Numbered from the stretch's first letter, positions 19,020 through 28,446 are shown. The stretch: 64,000 bases of DNA from Pseudomonas grandcourensis (GCF_039909015.1 NZ_CP150919.1:5246501-5310500), one strand, 5' to 3'. Notes: generated from the sequence alone by a model not told the origin. Numbers and translations are program-made.

Positions 19020-19132
19020 ACCTGCAAATCCATGAGCGAGAACAGGCGTTGATTGTCCGCAAGACCGCGTCCTACAGCAATGACCGTAACTGACAGGAAT
19101 GATGACAGTCCGGTCAAAGCTATGGCTTTGGT

Positions 19133-19576
19133 TCAACGCGTCGGCGGATTCTCACCCAACGGCACCACCGCCATGGTCAGTCGCGACACGCAACTGGCCT
19201 TGCCCTCATCGCTGGTCAGGCGAATGTCCCAGACATGGGTCGTGCGGCCGATGTGGATCGGCTTGGCCACCGCCGTCACCCGCCCGCTGCGCAGGCCGCG
19301 CAAATGGTTGGCGTTGATTTCCAGGCCCACGCAATAGAATTTGCTGGCATCGATGCACAGGTAGCTGGCCATCGAACCGACCGATTCGGCCAGCACCACC
19401 GAGGCACCGCCATGCAGCAAGCCGTACGGCTGATGGGTGCGGTGATCGATGACCATGCTGGCGGTCAGGGACTCGTCGTCAAAGGCTTCGAAACGGATGT
19501 CCAGTAATTCGCCAATGGTGTTTTTCTGGATTGCGTTCAACCGCTCGATGTTCGGGGTGGTGCGCCACAGGCTCAT
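19133..19576 (-). CDS. Hotdog-fold acyl-CoA thioesterase (PaaI/EntH-like)
   Basis: The 147-residue hotdog protein has the core motif QPYGLLHGGASVVLAESVGS, with catalytic Glu and conserved HGG loop, as in PaaI/YbdB-type thioesterases. It would hydrolyse acyl- or aroyl-CoA in the cytoplasm. It is coupled to the acyl-CoA ligase by a TGATG overlap, so the two could form an activation/release or proofreading pair. Confidence 0.92.
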   Translation of the reverse strand: MSLWRTTPNIERLNAIQKNTIGELLDIRFEAFDDESLTASMVIDHRTHQPYGLLHGGASVVLAESVGSMASYLCIDASKFYCVGLEINANHLRGLRSGRVTAVAKPIHIGRTTHVWDIRLTSDEGKASCVSRLTMAVVPLGENPPTR

Positions 19577-21276
19577 CACAGAGTTTCCTCGTTGGTTTTG
19601 TTCGTGGGGCAATCCTGCCACAGCACCGCTTCGCTGCGCTCGCTCCATTCCTCAAAGCGCTCACCGTAGGCCGCTTCGATCACGTTGCGCTTGATCTTCA
19701 GGGTCGGGGTGAGAAAGCCGTTTTCCACGGCCCAACTGTCCTTGACCACCACCAGACGCCGCAGTTTTTCATGCTTGTCGAGGGCGCCGTTGACCTCTTC
19801 CAGCAGTTTTTCCAGGCTCGAATGCAGGCCGGCGCGCGCGGCCCCGCCGGCATCCTGCTGGCCGACCGCCGACAACACGCACAACCCCAGCGGTGCACTC
19901 AAGCCATCGCCCACCACGCAGACCTGTTCGATGCGCGAATGCACGGCCAGGCGATTTTCAATCGGTGCCGGGGCCACGTACTTGCCTTTGCTGGTCTTGA
20001 AGATCTCCTTCAGGCGTCCGGTCAGGCGCAGATTGCCTTCGGCGTCCTCTTCACCCTTGTCGCCGGTACGCAGGAAGCCGTCCTCGGTAATGGTGTCGGC
20101 GGTTTTTTCCGGTTCCTTGTAATACCCGAGCATGGTCGCGCCACTGCGCACCATGACCTCCCCCGTCTCGGCGATCCGCACTTCTACCTCCGGGCACGGC
20201 TTGCCGATCCAGCCCGGTTTGTTCTGGCCCGGCATGCCGATGTGGGAGTAGCCGCAACTCTCGGTCATGCCGTAGACCTCCAGCACGTCCAGCCCCAGTT
20301 TGCGGTACCACTGCAGCAAGGTCTGCGGCACCGGAGCTGCGCCGGACAAGGCGATGCGCAACGCATCCAGCCCCAACCCGGCGAGGACTTTATGCCCGAC
20401 CCGTTTGCCGATGATCGGCAGGCCGAGCAGGAAGTCGAGGCGTTTTGCCGGGATCTTGCTGTACACGCCCATCTGGAATTTGGTCCAGATGCGCGGCACG
20501 CCAAACAGTGCGGTCGGGCGCGCACGCTTCAGGTCGGCGAGGAAGGTGTCGAGGCTCTCGGCGAAAAACACCGTTTGGCCGGTATAGATCGACGCCAGTT
20601 CGACGAACATCCGCTCGGCAACGTGGCACAGCGGCAGGTAGGACAATAGCCGGTCGGATTCGTTGAGGCCGAACAACGCAGTGCCGCGGGTGGTGGCGAA
20701 CCCCAGATTGCCGAAGCTGTGCATCACGCCCTTGGGCATGCCCGTAGTGCCGGATGTGTAGATGATGGTCGCCAGTTGATCGGCGCCAGGTTTGGGATTG
20801 TCCTGGATGGGCGAGTTGCGTTGCAGGTCGTCCCAGCTGAAATCAAAATCGCCGGGAGGATGCAGGGGCAGGCTGATGGTCGGTAGGTCAGCGCTGACGC
20901 CACGGGACATGCCTGGCCAGTCGTCAAGCTTGCCGATGAATGCCAGCGCCGCCTCCGAATGTTCGAGTACCTGGGCAACGGTCTCTGCGGTGAGGTTTGG
21001 ATACAACGGCACCGAGACATGTCCGGCCATCCAGATCGCCAGGTCGGCAATGATCCAGTGCGCACAGTTCTTCGAGATCAGGGCGATATGGCTGCCCTGC
21101 GGCAGTTCCCGTGCCCGCAACCAGTGGGCTGCGCAGCGGGCTTGATGACCGACGTCGGCCCAGGTCAAGGTCTCGACACGCCCGCCGCCGGCAGGCTGGA
21201 CCAGAAAGCGCTGGCGGGGATGACGGGCCTCACGCTCGTAGAAGACGTCCAGTGGCAAACGAAAAGCAGCAGACAT
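19576..21276 (-). CDS. AMP-dependent acyl-CoA synthetase (long-chain fatty acid ligase-like)
   Basis: The 566-residue adenylate-forming enzyme has the P-loop YTSGTTGMPKGVMHS, an A8-region TGRLKEIFKTSKGKY with adenylation hinge, and the long-chain acyl-CoA ligase C-terminus (VENGFLTPTLKIKRN). It would activate a carboxylic acid with ATP to the acyl-AMP, then to CoA thioester. The start at 21276 has AGGAG 8 nt upstream. First gene of a six-gene operon; a perfect palindrome lies 41 bp upstream. The substrate is not identifiable. Confidence 0.93.
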   Translation of the reverse strand: MSAAFRLPLDVFYEREARHPRQRFLVQPAGGGRVETLTWADVGHQARCAAHWLRARELPQGSHIALISKNCAHWIIADLAIWMAGHVSVPLYPNLTAETVAQVLEHSEAALAFIGKLDDWPGMSRGVSADLPTISLPLHPPGDFDFSWDDLQRNSPIQDNPKPGADQLATIIYTSGTTGMPKGVMHSFGNLGFATTRGTALFGLNESDRLLSYLPLCHVAERMFVELASIYTGQTVFFAESLDTFLADLKRARPTALFGVPRIWTKFQMGVYSKIPAKRLDFLLGLPIIGKRVGHKVLAGLGLDALRIALSGAAPVPQTLLQWYRKLGLDVLEVYGMTESCGYSHIGMPGQNKPGWIGKPCPEVEVRIAETGEVMVRSGATMLGYYKEPEKTADTITEDGFLRTGDKGEEDAEGNLRLTGRLKEIFKTSKGKYVAPAPIENRLAVHSRIEQVCVVGDGLSAPLGLCVLSAVGQQDAGGAARAGLHSSLEKLLEEVNGALDKHEKLRRLVVVKDSWAVENGFLTPTLKIKRNVIEAAYGERFEEWSERSEAVLWQDCPTNKTNEETL

Positions 21277-21316
21277 GCGACTCGCTCCTGTGATTTTGGT
21301 CTGGAGCAAGCGTAGC

Positions 21317-21338
21317 CAACCAAGCAAGTGCTTGGTTG
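21317..21338. promoter_or_regulatory. 22-bp perfect palindrome, likely repressor operator
   Basis: Half-sites CAACCAAGCA and TGCTTGGTTG are perfect inverse copies separated by AG. The site is 41 bp upstream of the acyl-CoA ligase start, where a promoter is expected. Size and symmetry suit a dimeric TetR-family repressor. No TetR gene is in the window. Confidence 0.7.
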
Positions 21339-21389
21339 ACTATTTCATTCAAAAATTTCCGGGTGATGACATCCCACAGAAAAGCGGTG

Positions 21390-21842
21390 TTAAGGATGCT
21401 TGATGCTGTCGAGCTTCATCGACCCGATCAGCAACTCATCGCCCTTGAGCTCGGCCAACCCGGCGGTGCTGACTTTTTCCGGCGGATGCCCGGCACCATG
21501 TTGCAGGTAACTCAACAAATGCCCTACCAGCGGGTTGTGGCTGACCAAAAGGACGTTGCTCACCGATACGAGTTGCTCGGCCACTTTGTCCGGGTCGGTG
21601 TCCGGGGTCAGCCATTCGACGGTGCGGATCTCGGGCTCGAAGCCCAATGCCTCGCGCACCAGTTGCGCCGTCTGCTGTGCACGCAGGTAGGGGCTGGCAT
21701 AGATCGCCGTCAGCGGCTCACCCATCAACCGTGCAGCACTGCTCAACACTTCCTTGCGGCCGTGGTCGGTCAATGCTCGCTCGGAATCAGGTCGCGTTCC
21801 ATAAGGCTCGGCTTCACCATGACGCAATACCCAGAGTTTCAT
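21390..21842 (-). CDS. sixA: Phosphohistidine phosphatase SixA
   Basis: This 150-residue histidine-phosphatase superfamily protein has the RHG motif (LRHGEAEPYG, residues 6-15) and the second catalytic His in VSHNPLVG. SixA removes phosphate from phosphohistidine, classically on ArcB or PtsN-type phosphotransfer proteins; the target here is unknown. It is coupled to the DUF4389 gene by a 4-nt overlap and is third in the gpsA cluster. Confidence 0.93.
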   Translation of the reverse strand: MKLWVLRHGEAEPYGTRPDSERALTDHGRKEVLSSAARLMGEPLTAIYASPYLRAQQTAQLVREALGFEPEIRTVEWLTPDTDPDKVAEQLVSVSNVLLVSHNPLVGHLLSYLQHGAGHPPEKVSTAGLAELKGDELLIGSMKLDSIKHP

Positions 21843-22186
21843 AGCTTGGGTTCCTCATCTCGGGCCGGATGCGGTGCCGGTGCCACGACATGCGGCGCCT
21901 CACCTTCCGGTGTACGCGGCGTCGGCCAGTCGGCGAACGGCCAGGGCTTCTGGTCGCTGTGAAAGCTGCCGAAACGACCGATCTGCGCCAGAAACTGGCT
22001 CAGGCTGTCGCCGAAATTCATCAGGCTGGCGCTTGGAGCGCCATAGAACAAACGATAGATCAACTGCACCAGCACGACGGCGCCGAGGATGAACTGCGCC
22101 ACTTGCCACACCAGCACGAAGAGGATCATCCACAGCACCCGCAGCAGGATGGATTCGTACTTGGCTTCTACTTTTGGATCGTTCAT
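21839..22186 (-). CDS. DUF4389 membrane protein
   Basis: The 115-residue protein has one long hydrophobic stretch (LLRVLWMILFVLVWQVAQFILGAV, about 17-46) followed by a conserved region (LMNFGDSLSQFLAQIGRFGSF) and a Pro-rich acidic tail, which matches DUF4389. Inner-membrane location is likely. The start at 22186 has GGGAG 7 nt upstream. It lies between gpsA and sixA; the function is unknown. Confidence 0.85.
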   Translation of the reverse strand: MNDPKVEAKYESILLRVLWMILFVLVWQVAQFILGAVVLVQLIYRLFYGAPSASLMNFGDSLSQFLAQIGRFGSFHSDQKPWPFADWPTPRTPEGEAPHVVAPAPHPARDEEPKL

Positions 22187-22217
22187 GCGCAACTCCCTGC
22201 TTTTCTGGCAAGCGTGA

Positions 22218-23243
22218 TTAGTTGAAACCACTGGTGGAAATAAAGTCGACGTCGGTTTTCGGCTCGCCACGCATTAACAGACCGATGACCTGCTCCAGCG
22301 TGCGGCCCTCGAACAGGATCGCGTGCAGCCCGGCGACCAGCGGCATGTACACGCCAACCTCCTGGGCCTTGGCCTTGAGCACTTTAAGGGTGTTGACCCC
22401 TTCGGCAACTTCGCCCAGGCGCGTGACCGCCTCGTCCAGGCTCAAGCCCTGGCCGAGGGCGAAACCGACCTGATAGTTACGGCTCTTGGGCGACGAACAG
22501 GTCACGATCAGATCGCCCACGCCCGCCAGCCCCAGGAAGGTCATTGGGTTGGCGCCCTGATTCACCGCAAAGCGGGTCATTTCCGCCAATGCCCGGGTGA
22601 TCAGCATGCTCTTGGTATTTTCGCCCATGCCCAGCGCCACCGCCATGCCAGCGATGATCGCGTAGACGTTTTTCAACGCCCCGCCCAACTCCACGCCGAA
22701 ACGGTCGGCGCTGGCGTATACACGAAAGGTGCGCCCGTGTAGCGCGGCCTGAACCTGCTGGCAGAGTTCTTCGTCTTCACTGGCGACCACAGTGGCGGTC
22801 AGCGCGTGCTCCGCGATTTCACGGGCCAGGTTGGGTCCGGAAAGGACGCCGATGCGCGCCTGCGGGGCGATCTCTTCGAGGATCTCGCTCATCAACTTGA
22901 ACGTGTGGGCTTCGATGCCTTTGGTCAGGCTCACCAGCATTTTGCCGGTCAAGCGTTCGGCGTGCGGCACCAGCACCGAACGCAGCGCACTGGAGGGCAA
23001 TGCGACGAAACACAGGTCGCAGGCATCCAGCGTGGCTTGCAGGTCGGTGACCGCCGTGACGCTGGGCAGAATCTTGATGCCTTTGAGGTAACGCGGGTTT
23101 TCGCGATTGACCCGAATGGCCTCGGCCTGTTCGGGGTCACGCATCCACTGAAGGACCTGATGCCCGTTCTCGGCCAGCAGATTAGCCACGGCGGTTCCAA
23201 AACTTCCGCCTCCCAGGACCGCAATCGGGCGCTGTTCAGTCAT
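22218..23243 (-). CDS. gpsA: Glycerol-3-phosphate dehydrogenase [NAD(P)+]
   Basis: GpsA reduces dihydroxyacetone phosphate to sn-glycerol 3-phosphate for phospholipid synthesis. The 341-residue protein has the N-terminal Rossmann [18 protein letters not shown], the GPNLAREI segment and the catalytic-region [16 protein letters not shown], with Lys in ALKN. The ATG at 23243 fits the family's N-terminus; longer starts add unrelated sequence. First gene of gpsA-DUF4389-sixA, next to the divergent fabAB side, so lipid synthesis genes cluster here. Confidence 0.97.
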   Translation of the reverse strand: MTEQRPIAVLGGGSFGTAVANLLAENGHQVLQWMRDPEQAEAIRVNRENPRYLKGIKILPSVTAVTDLQATLDACDLCFVALPSSALRSVLVPHAERLTGKMLVSLTKGIEAHTFKLMSEILEEIAPQARIGVLSGPNLAREIAEHALTATVVASEDEELCQQVQAALHGRTFRVYASADRFGVELGGALKNVYAIIAGMAVALGMGENTKSMLITRALAEMTRFAVNQGANPMTFLGLAGVGDLIVTCSSPKSRNYQVGFALGQGLSLDEAVTRLGEVAEGVNTLKVLKAKAQEVGVYMPLVAGLHAILFEGRTLEQVIGLLMRGEPKTDVDFISTSGFN

Positions 23244-23438
23244 ATGCAATCCGTTAATCCATACCAGTGGCGATGTCGGCATTATACGGGGCAGCCCATC
23301 GGCGGCCAGCCCCGACATCAAATACCGCCGGCCTTGGGAGAAAGACCAATAAAACCGAGGAAAATGCGGGCATCCTGAATGGAAAAGTCACTCGGCTCGG
23401 TTAACATGCGCGCCATCAATCGTTGACAGGGATGTGTT

Positions 23439-23561
23439 GTGTCTCCGGGTTCTCCTTCACCACGTTCGCCTCGGGTACCGGCGCTGATGCTCAGCTCGCC
23501 AGTGCCGGCCGACGACCCGTTTGCGGACAACGATGCTATCGGCGCGGAGCTGGAGCATTAA
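23439..23561 (+). CDS. Small ORF (40 residues), unknown function
   Basis: A GTG-started frame with an AGGGA SD about 7 nt upstream ends in TAA 1 nt before the ATG of the periplasmic binding protein. The peptide is Ser/Pro-rich at first (SPGSPSPRSPRVP), then acidic (PADDPFADNDAIGAELEH). The second half shows the G/C third-position bias of real genes here. It may be an upstream small protein or a translation-coupling leader. No family is recognised. Confidence 0.5.
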   Translation: MSPGSPSPRSPRVPALMLSSPVPADDPFADNDAIGAELEH

Positions 23562-23562
23562 G

Positions 23563-24495
23563 ATGCCGTATCGTCTGGCCGGGAGAACGCCGACCTTGGG
23601 CCGGTGGCTGGCGGTACTTTGCCTCTTGTTCAGCGGCGTATCAGGCAGCTTTGCGGTGAAGGCGGCCGACATTTTGCTCACGGGTGCCGAAGACAATCCC
23701 GGCGTGCGGGCTTTCGCTCAGACCCTGAGCGAGTTACGGCCCAGGGACCACGTACGATTCCAGACAGTGGCGAACATGCCACTACCGGACAAGCTGCCGG
23801 AAAACATCCGCTTGATACTGCTCGACCTGCCCAGCCTCGACTGGCGCCTGCAAAACGCCCAGGGCCCGGCGACTCTCGTATTGCGCATCAGCCGCCTGCA
23901 AGCCCGGCAACGCTTGAACAACACGTTGCCGGCGCGCCTTTGCCTGCTATGGAGCGATCCACCACTGGACCGCCAGTTGCGCTTGACCCGCACCCTGTTG
24001 CCCCAGGCCAGACGCATCGGCGTGCTCTATGACACCCACAGTGAATTCCTCTTGAATGAGCTGCGTCAGGCCGCCCTCCCCCTGGATCTTGAGGTGGTCA
24101 CCCAGCGCTGGGACAACATTCACGACAGTCGTCCATTGCAGGCATTGCTAAATAAAAGCGACGTGTTGCTGGGCCTGGACGATGCCGACCTGTACAACCC
24201 GCAAACCGCAAAGAACCTGCTGCTGAGCAGCTACTCGCGGCAAGTGGCGCTGATCGGACCCAACGCCGGATTCGTCAAGGCCGGGAGCCTGGCCAGCACC
24301 TATAGCGATCAAAGCGACTGGTTGGCGGTCCTCGACGAATTGCTCGACCGGCCACCGGCCACCTGGCCGCGCACGCACTATCCCCATCGATTCAAGGTCG
24401 CGAGCAATCCGCAAGTGGCGCGTTCATTGGGTATCGAACAGATAAACGATGCGTCTGTCGCCACACTGCTGGCTGAAGGAGAACGCCGTCCATGA
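23563..24495 (+). CDS. Periplasmic substrate-binding-like protein paired with hybrid kinase
   Basis: The 310-residue protein has a signal sequence (LAVLCLLFSGVSGSFAVKA) and a two-lobed ABC-substrate-binding-like body, with ARRIGVLYDTHSEFLLNELRQAA and a later GLDDADLYNPQTAKNLLLSSYSRQVALIGPNAGFVKAGSLASTYSD, as in YtrC/DUF534-like binding proteins. No permease or ATPase gene is nearby. Its stop overlaps the hybrid kinase start in ATGA, so it probably delivers a ligand signal to that kinase across the periplasm (inference). The start at 23563 follows the small ORF directly. Confidence 0.83.
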   Translation: MPYRLAGRTPTLGRWLAVLCLLFSGVSGSFAVKAADILLTGAEDNPGVRAFAQTLSELRPRDHVRFQTVANMPLPDKLPENIRLILLDLPSLDWRLQNAQGPATLVLRISRLQARQRLNNTLPARLCLLWSDPPLDRQLRLTRTLLPQARRIGVLYDTHSEFLLNELRQAALPLDLEVVTQRWDNIHDSRPLQALLNKSDVLLGLDDADLYNPQTAKNLLLSSYSRQVALIGPNAGFVKAGSLASTYSDQSDWLAVLDELLDRPPATWPRTHYPHRFKVASNPQVARSLGIEQINDASVATLLAEGERRP

Positions 24496-26393
24496 GCTTG
24501 CGCCGTCGCTGGGACATCAACACCCGCACCCAACTGATCAGCCTCGGCCCCGCACTGCTGCTGACCTTGTTGCTGATCAGCTTCTTCACGTTCGTGCGCA
24601 TCCAGGATCTGCGTCAGGAAATCACCCACACCGGCCAGTTGATCGCCAATCAACTGGCCCCGGCCACCGAGTACGGAGTGATTTCGGGCAACATCGAAGT
24701 GCTCGAAACCTTGCTCAAGGCGACGCTGGCCACGCCCAACGTGAGCTTTCTGGAAATCCAGGACAGCGCCAACCGGGTTCTGGTGTACGTCGAACAACCG
24801 AACGAACACCACAATCGCGCGCAACAGCTCGAAGTGTTCCAGGCACCGATACGGCTCCAGCGCATAGCGTTGCACAATGATTTTTTCCAGAGCAGCAAAA
24901 CCGCCACCGCGGCCCCTGTCGAGGACTATCTGGGCCGGGTGATCGTCGGGCTGTCCAACGACGCCTTCAGCCGGCGCCAACAGGAAATCGTGCTCAAGGC
25001 CGCCATCCTGGCGCTGTTTGCACTGCTGTTTACCTTCCTCGTGGCCCGACGTCTGGCCGGCAGCCTGTCGCAACCGATCCGTGATATCGGCAATGCGGTC
25101 AAGGCGATCCAGGACGGCGACTACAAGACACCGCTGCCCATTGTCGACGACACCGAGCTGGGGGCGCTGTCGCAACACATCAACAACCTCGCCAGCGGTC
25201 TCGAGCAGGCCAGCCGCGAACAGCATCAAGCCATGGCGCAGTTGATCCAGACCCGCGAAGAAGCGGAAAAGGCCAACAATGCCAAATCCGATTTCCTCGC
25301 CATGATGAGCCATGAACTGCGCACGCCAATGAATGGTGTACTGGGCATGCTGCAGTTGCTGGAAACCACCGACATGACCGAGGAACAGGTGGAGTACGCG
25401 GCGCTGGCCTCCGAATCCACCGAGCACTTGCTCAAGGTCATCAACGACATCCTGGATTTCTCGCGGATCGAACGTTCGGAGCTGGAACTGGAGCACATCC
25501 CGTTCAACCTCGCCGACCTGATCGGCAGTTGCGCCCAGTCGTTCCAGCACAGCGCCGCGCAACGCGGCCTGGACCTGCAACTGATGATCCCCGACGACAT
25601 GCGCGGCTTGCAGGCCAAGGGCGACCCGACACGTATCAGACAGATTCTGGTCAACCTGGTCGGCAACGCGCTGAAGTTCACCGAAAAGGGCCGCGTCACC
25701 ATCGAGGCACAGTGGCAGTCGCTGGACCATGAGTTGCTGTGGTTCACCTGCACCGTGCGCGACAGCGGCATCGGCATCCCGGCGCAAAGCCTGGAATTGA
25801 TGTTCAACGCTTTCCAGCAGGCCGACAGTTCCATCTCGAGACGCTACGGCGGCACGGGGTTGGGCCTGCCGATTGCCCGTACCCTGGCCGAACGCATGGG
25901 CGGTACTTTGCGCGCGCAGAGTGAGGAAGGCCGCGGCTCGGTGTTCACCCTGGAAATTCCCCTGGCTCTGCACCAGCAGACACAACCGCTGTTGCCCCCT
26001 CGCACGCAGTCGCGCAACAGCAACGGCGAAGGGCGCAATGTGCTGTTGGTCGAAGACAACCCGGTCAACCAGACAGTCATCGAGGCCATGTTGCGCAGCC
26101 TGGGCTTCAAGGTCAGTGTCGTCGCCGACGGCGCGCAGGCGGTACGCAGTGCCGAGAGCCTGATTTTCGAAGCGATCCTGATGGATTGCCGGTTGCCGAT
26201 CATCGATGGCTATGAAGCCACCCGACAAATCCGCAAGCTACCCGGCTGCACCGACCTGCCGATCATCGCCCTGACCGCCAACGCCTTGCAGGGCGACCGC
26301 GAAGCCTGCCTGTCGGCGGGGATGAACGATTACCTGGCCAAGCCGTTCAAACGGACTGATCTGCAGCAAATTCTGCAGCGTTGGGTGCAGTAG
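24492..26393 (+). CDS. Hybrid sensor histidine kinase/response regulator
   Basis: The 633-residue protein has TM1 at about 18-37, a periplasmic region of about 120 residues, TM2 at about 170-190, HAMP, a coiled linker, HisKA with H274 in AMMSHELRTPMNG, HATPase (RYGGTGLGLPIA) and a C-terminal receiver with D565 in AILMDCRLPIIDG. No Hpt domain is present, so phosphate must go to a separate Hpt protein. The gene is translationally coupled to the periplasmic binding protein. It ends 247 nt before fabA on the same strand. Confidence 0.93.
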   Translation: MSLRRRWDINTRTQLISLGPALLLTLLLISFFTFVRIQDLRQEITHTGQLIANQLAPATEYGVISGNIEVLETLLKATLATPNVSFLEIQDSANRVLVYVEQPNEHHNRAQQLEVFQAPIRLQRIALHNDFFQSSKTATAAPVEDYLGRVIVGLSNDAFSRRQQEIVLKAAILALFALLFTFLVARRLAGSLSQPIRDIGNAVKAIQDGDYKTPLPIVDDTELGALSQHINNLASGLEQASREQHQAMAQLIQTREEAEKANNAKSDFLAMMSHELRTPMNGVLGMLQLLETTDMTEEQVEYAALASESTEHLLKVINDILDFSRIERSELELEHIPFNLADLIGSCAQSFQHSAAQRGLDLQLMIPDDMRGLQAKGDPTRIRQILVNLVGNALKFTEKGRVTIEAQWQSLDHELLWFTCTVRDSGIGIPAQSLELMFNAFQQADSSISRRYGGTGLGLPIARTLAERMGGTLRAQSEEGRGSVFTLEIPLALHQQTQPLLPPRTQSRNSNGEGRNVLLVEDNPVNQTVIEAMLRSLGFKVSVVADGAQAVRSAESLIFEAILMDCRLPIIDGYEATRQIRKLPGCTDLPIIALTANALQGDREACLSAGMNDYLAKPFKRTDLQQILQRWVQ

Positions 26394-26492
26394 TACAGGC
26401 CTTTCGACCATCTGCGACTGGCGTGAAAGGCGAAAGTGCGGCAGTCTTAGTCACCCGAACAGGCCCGAAAAGGGGCTTGAATAATAATTTCA

Positions 26493-26506
26493 GTGCACAA
26501 GTGTAC
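26493..26506. promoter_or_regulatory. Palindrome upstream of fabA, FabR/DesT-type operator candidate
   Basis: GTGCAC-AA-GTGTAC is an inverted repeat with one mismatch. Its form resembles the GTACAC/GTGTAC half-sites described for the TetR-type unsaturated-fatty-acid regulators FabR and DesT that act on fabA and fabB. It lies 135 bp before fabA. Confidence 0.55.
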
Positions 26507-26640
26507 ATTCATGTCCTTTGTGCTGTGACTTTCACCACAACGCAATAGTCTATGAGTAGGCTGCCGGTTCGAGGCATGAACGCTTCGATCGGCCGGGAAG
26601 ATTTGCCCCACCTGCCGCATGGGACTATTGAGGAGCTCGC

Positions 26641-27156
26641 ATGACCAAACAAAACGCCTTTACCCGGGAAGACCTGCTGCGCTGCAGTCGCGGTGAGCTG
26701 TTCGGCCCAGGTAACGCGCAACTGCCCGCCCCGAACATGCTGATGGTCGATCGCATCACCCTGATCAGCGAAGAAGGTGGCAAGTACGGCAAAGGTGAAT
26801 TGGTCGCCGAGCTGGATATCAATCCGGACCTGTGGTTCTTCGCCTGCCACTTCGAAGGCGATCCGGTGATGCCGGGCTGCCTGGGCCTCGACGCCATGTG
26901 GCAACTGGTCGGCTTCTTCCTTGGCTGGCAAGGCCTGCCGGGCCGTGGCCGTGCGCTGGGTTCGGGCGAAGTGAAATTCTTCGGCCAAGTGCTGCCGACC
27001 GCCAAGAAAGTCACCTATAACATTCATATCAAGCGCGTCCTCAAGGGCAAGCTGAACCTGGCCATCGCCGACGGTTCGGTCACTGTCGACGGTCGCGAAA
27101 TCTACACCGCCGAAGGCCTCCGGGTCGGCGTGTTCACCTCCACTGACAACTTCTAA
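26641..27156 (+). CDS. fabA: 3-hydroxydecanoyl-ACP dehydratase/isomerase
   Basis: FabA dehydrates 3-hydroxyacyl-ACP and isomerises trans-2-decenoyl-ACP to cis-3, the branch point of anaerobic unsaturated fatty acid synthesis. The 171-residue hotdog enzyme has catalytic H70 ([13 protein letters not shown]) and D84 (LGLDAMW). An SD GAGGAG is seen before the ATG. It is 11 nt upstream of fabB, the usual fabAB operon. Confidence 0.98.
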   Translation: MTKQNAFTREDLLRCSRGELFGPGNAQLPAPNMLMVDRITLISEEGGKYGKGELVAELDINPDLWFFACHFEGDPVMPGCLGLDAMWQLVGFFLGWQGLPGRGRALGSGEVKFFGQVLPTAKKVTYNIHIKRVLKGKLNLAIADGSVTVDGREIYTAEGLRVGVFTSTDNF

Positions 27157-27167
27157 GGGTTATCCGC

Positions 27168-28388
27168 ATGCGCCGCGTCGTTATCACTGGTCTGGGTATC
27201 GTTTCTTGCCTGGGCAATGACAAAGAGACCGTCTCCGCTAACCTGCGTGCAAGCCGCCCTGGCATCCGGTTCAACCCGGAATATGCCGAAATGGGTCTGC
27301 GTAGCCAGGTTTCCGGCTCCATTGACCTCAACCTTGAAGAACTGATCGATCGCAAGATCTATCGCTTCGTCGGCCACGCGGCAGCTTATGCCTACCTGGC
27401 CATGAAAGACGCCATCACCGACTCCGGCCTGACCGAAGAGCAGGTGTCCAACCCGCGTACCGGCCTGATCGCCGGTTCCGGTGGCGCATCGACCCTGAAC
27501 CAGATGGAAGCGCTGGACATCCTGCGCGAGAAAGGCGTCAAGCGCGTCGGCCCATACCGCGTAACGCGGACCATGAGCAGTACCGTTTCCGCGTGCCTGG
27601 CCACTCCGTTCAAGATCAAGGGCCTGAACTACTCCATCGCTTCTGCCTGCGCCACCAGTGCTCACTGCATCGGTACCGCCATGGAACAGATCCAGATGGG
27701 CAAGCAGGACATCGTCTTCGCCGGCGGCGGTGAAGAAGAGCACTGGAGCCAGTCGTTCCTGTTCGACGCCATGGGCGCCCTGTCCAGCAAGCGTAACGAC
27801 ACTCCGGAAAAAGCTTCCCGTGCCTACGATGCTGACCGTGACGGTTTCGTCATCGCCGGCGGTGGCGGCATGGTCGTGGTTGAAGAGCTGGAACACGCTC
27901 TGGCCCGCGGTGCCAAGATCTACGCGGAAATCGTCGGCTACGGCGCAACGTCCGACGGCTACGACATGGTTGCCCCAAGTGGCGAAGGCGCGATCCGCTG
28001 CATGCAGCAGGCGCTGTCCACCGTCGACACCCCGATCGACTACCTGAACACCCACGGCACTTCGACCCCGGTCGGCGATGTCGCGGAAATGAAAGGTGTG
28101 CGTGAAGTGTTCGGCGACAAGGCTCCGGCCATCAGCTCCACCAAGAGCCTGTCGGGTCACTCCCTGGGCGCCGCCGGCGTTCACGAAGCGATCTACTGCA
28201 TGCTGATGATGGAAGGCAACTTCATTGCCGGCTCCGCCAACATCGACGAGCTGGACCCTGAAGTGGCCGACCTGCCGGTGCTGACCAAGACCCGCGAAAA
28301 CGCAACCATCAACACCGTGATGAGCAACAGCTTCGGTTTCGGTGGCACCAACGCCACCCTGGTACTGAAGCGCTGGCAGGGTAAGTAA
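27168..28388 (+). CDS. fabB: 3-oxoacyl-ACP synthase I
   Basis: FabB condenses malonyl-ACP with acyl-ACP and elongates the cis-3-decenoyl product of FabA. The 406-residue KAS I has catalytic C161 in SACATSAHC and the two histidines in [11 protein letters not shown] and SGHSLGAAG. It starts 11 nt after fabA and is followed by a strong terminator. Codon use is highly biased, as in well-expressed genes. Confidence 0.98.
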   Translation: MRRVVITGLGIVSCLGNDKETVSANLRASRPGIRFNPEYAEMGLRSQVSGSIDLNLEELIDRKIYRFVGHAAAYAYLAMKDAITDSGLTEEQVSNPRTGLIAGSGGASTLNQMEALDILREKGVKRVGPYRVTRTMSSTVSACLATPFKIKGLNYSIASACATSAHCIGTAMEQIQMGKQDIVFAGGGEEEHWSQSFLFDAMGALSSKRNDTPEKASRAYDADRDGFVIAGGGGMVVVEELEHALARGAKIYAEIVGYGATSDGYDMVAPSGEGAIRCMQQALSTVDTPIDYLNTHGTSTPVGDVAEMKGVREVFGDKAPAISSTKSLSGHSLGAAGVHEAIYCMLMMEGNFIAGSANIDELDPEVADLPVLTKTRENATINTVMSNSFGFGGTNATLVLKRWQGK

Positions 28389-28412
28389 TACCCCGCCATA
28401 ACGCCGCACAAG

Positions 28413-28446
28413 AAAACGCCCCGACTGGTTCGGGGCGTTTTTTTTG
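28413..28446 (+). terminator. Rho-independent terminator of fabAB
   Basis: AACGCCCCGA and TTCGGGGCGTT stem with a CTGG loop and a T-run of eight or more. Confidence 0.92.

Noticed and set aside
24378..26228. 616-codon open frame antisense to the hybrid kinase
   Set aside because: Shadow frame; no motifs, and the sense frame has full kinase and receiver domains.
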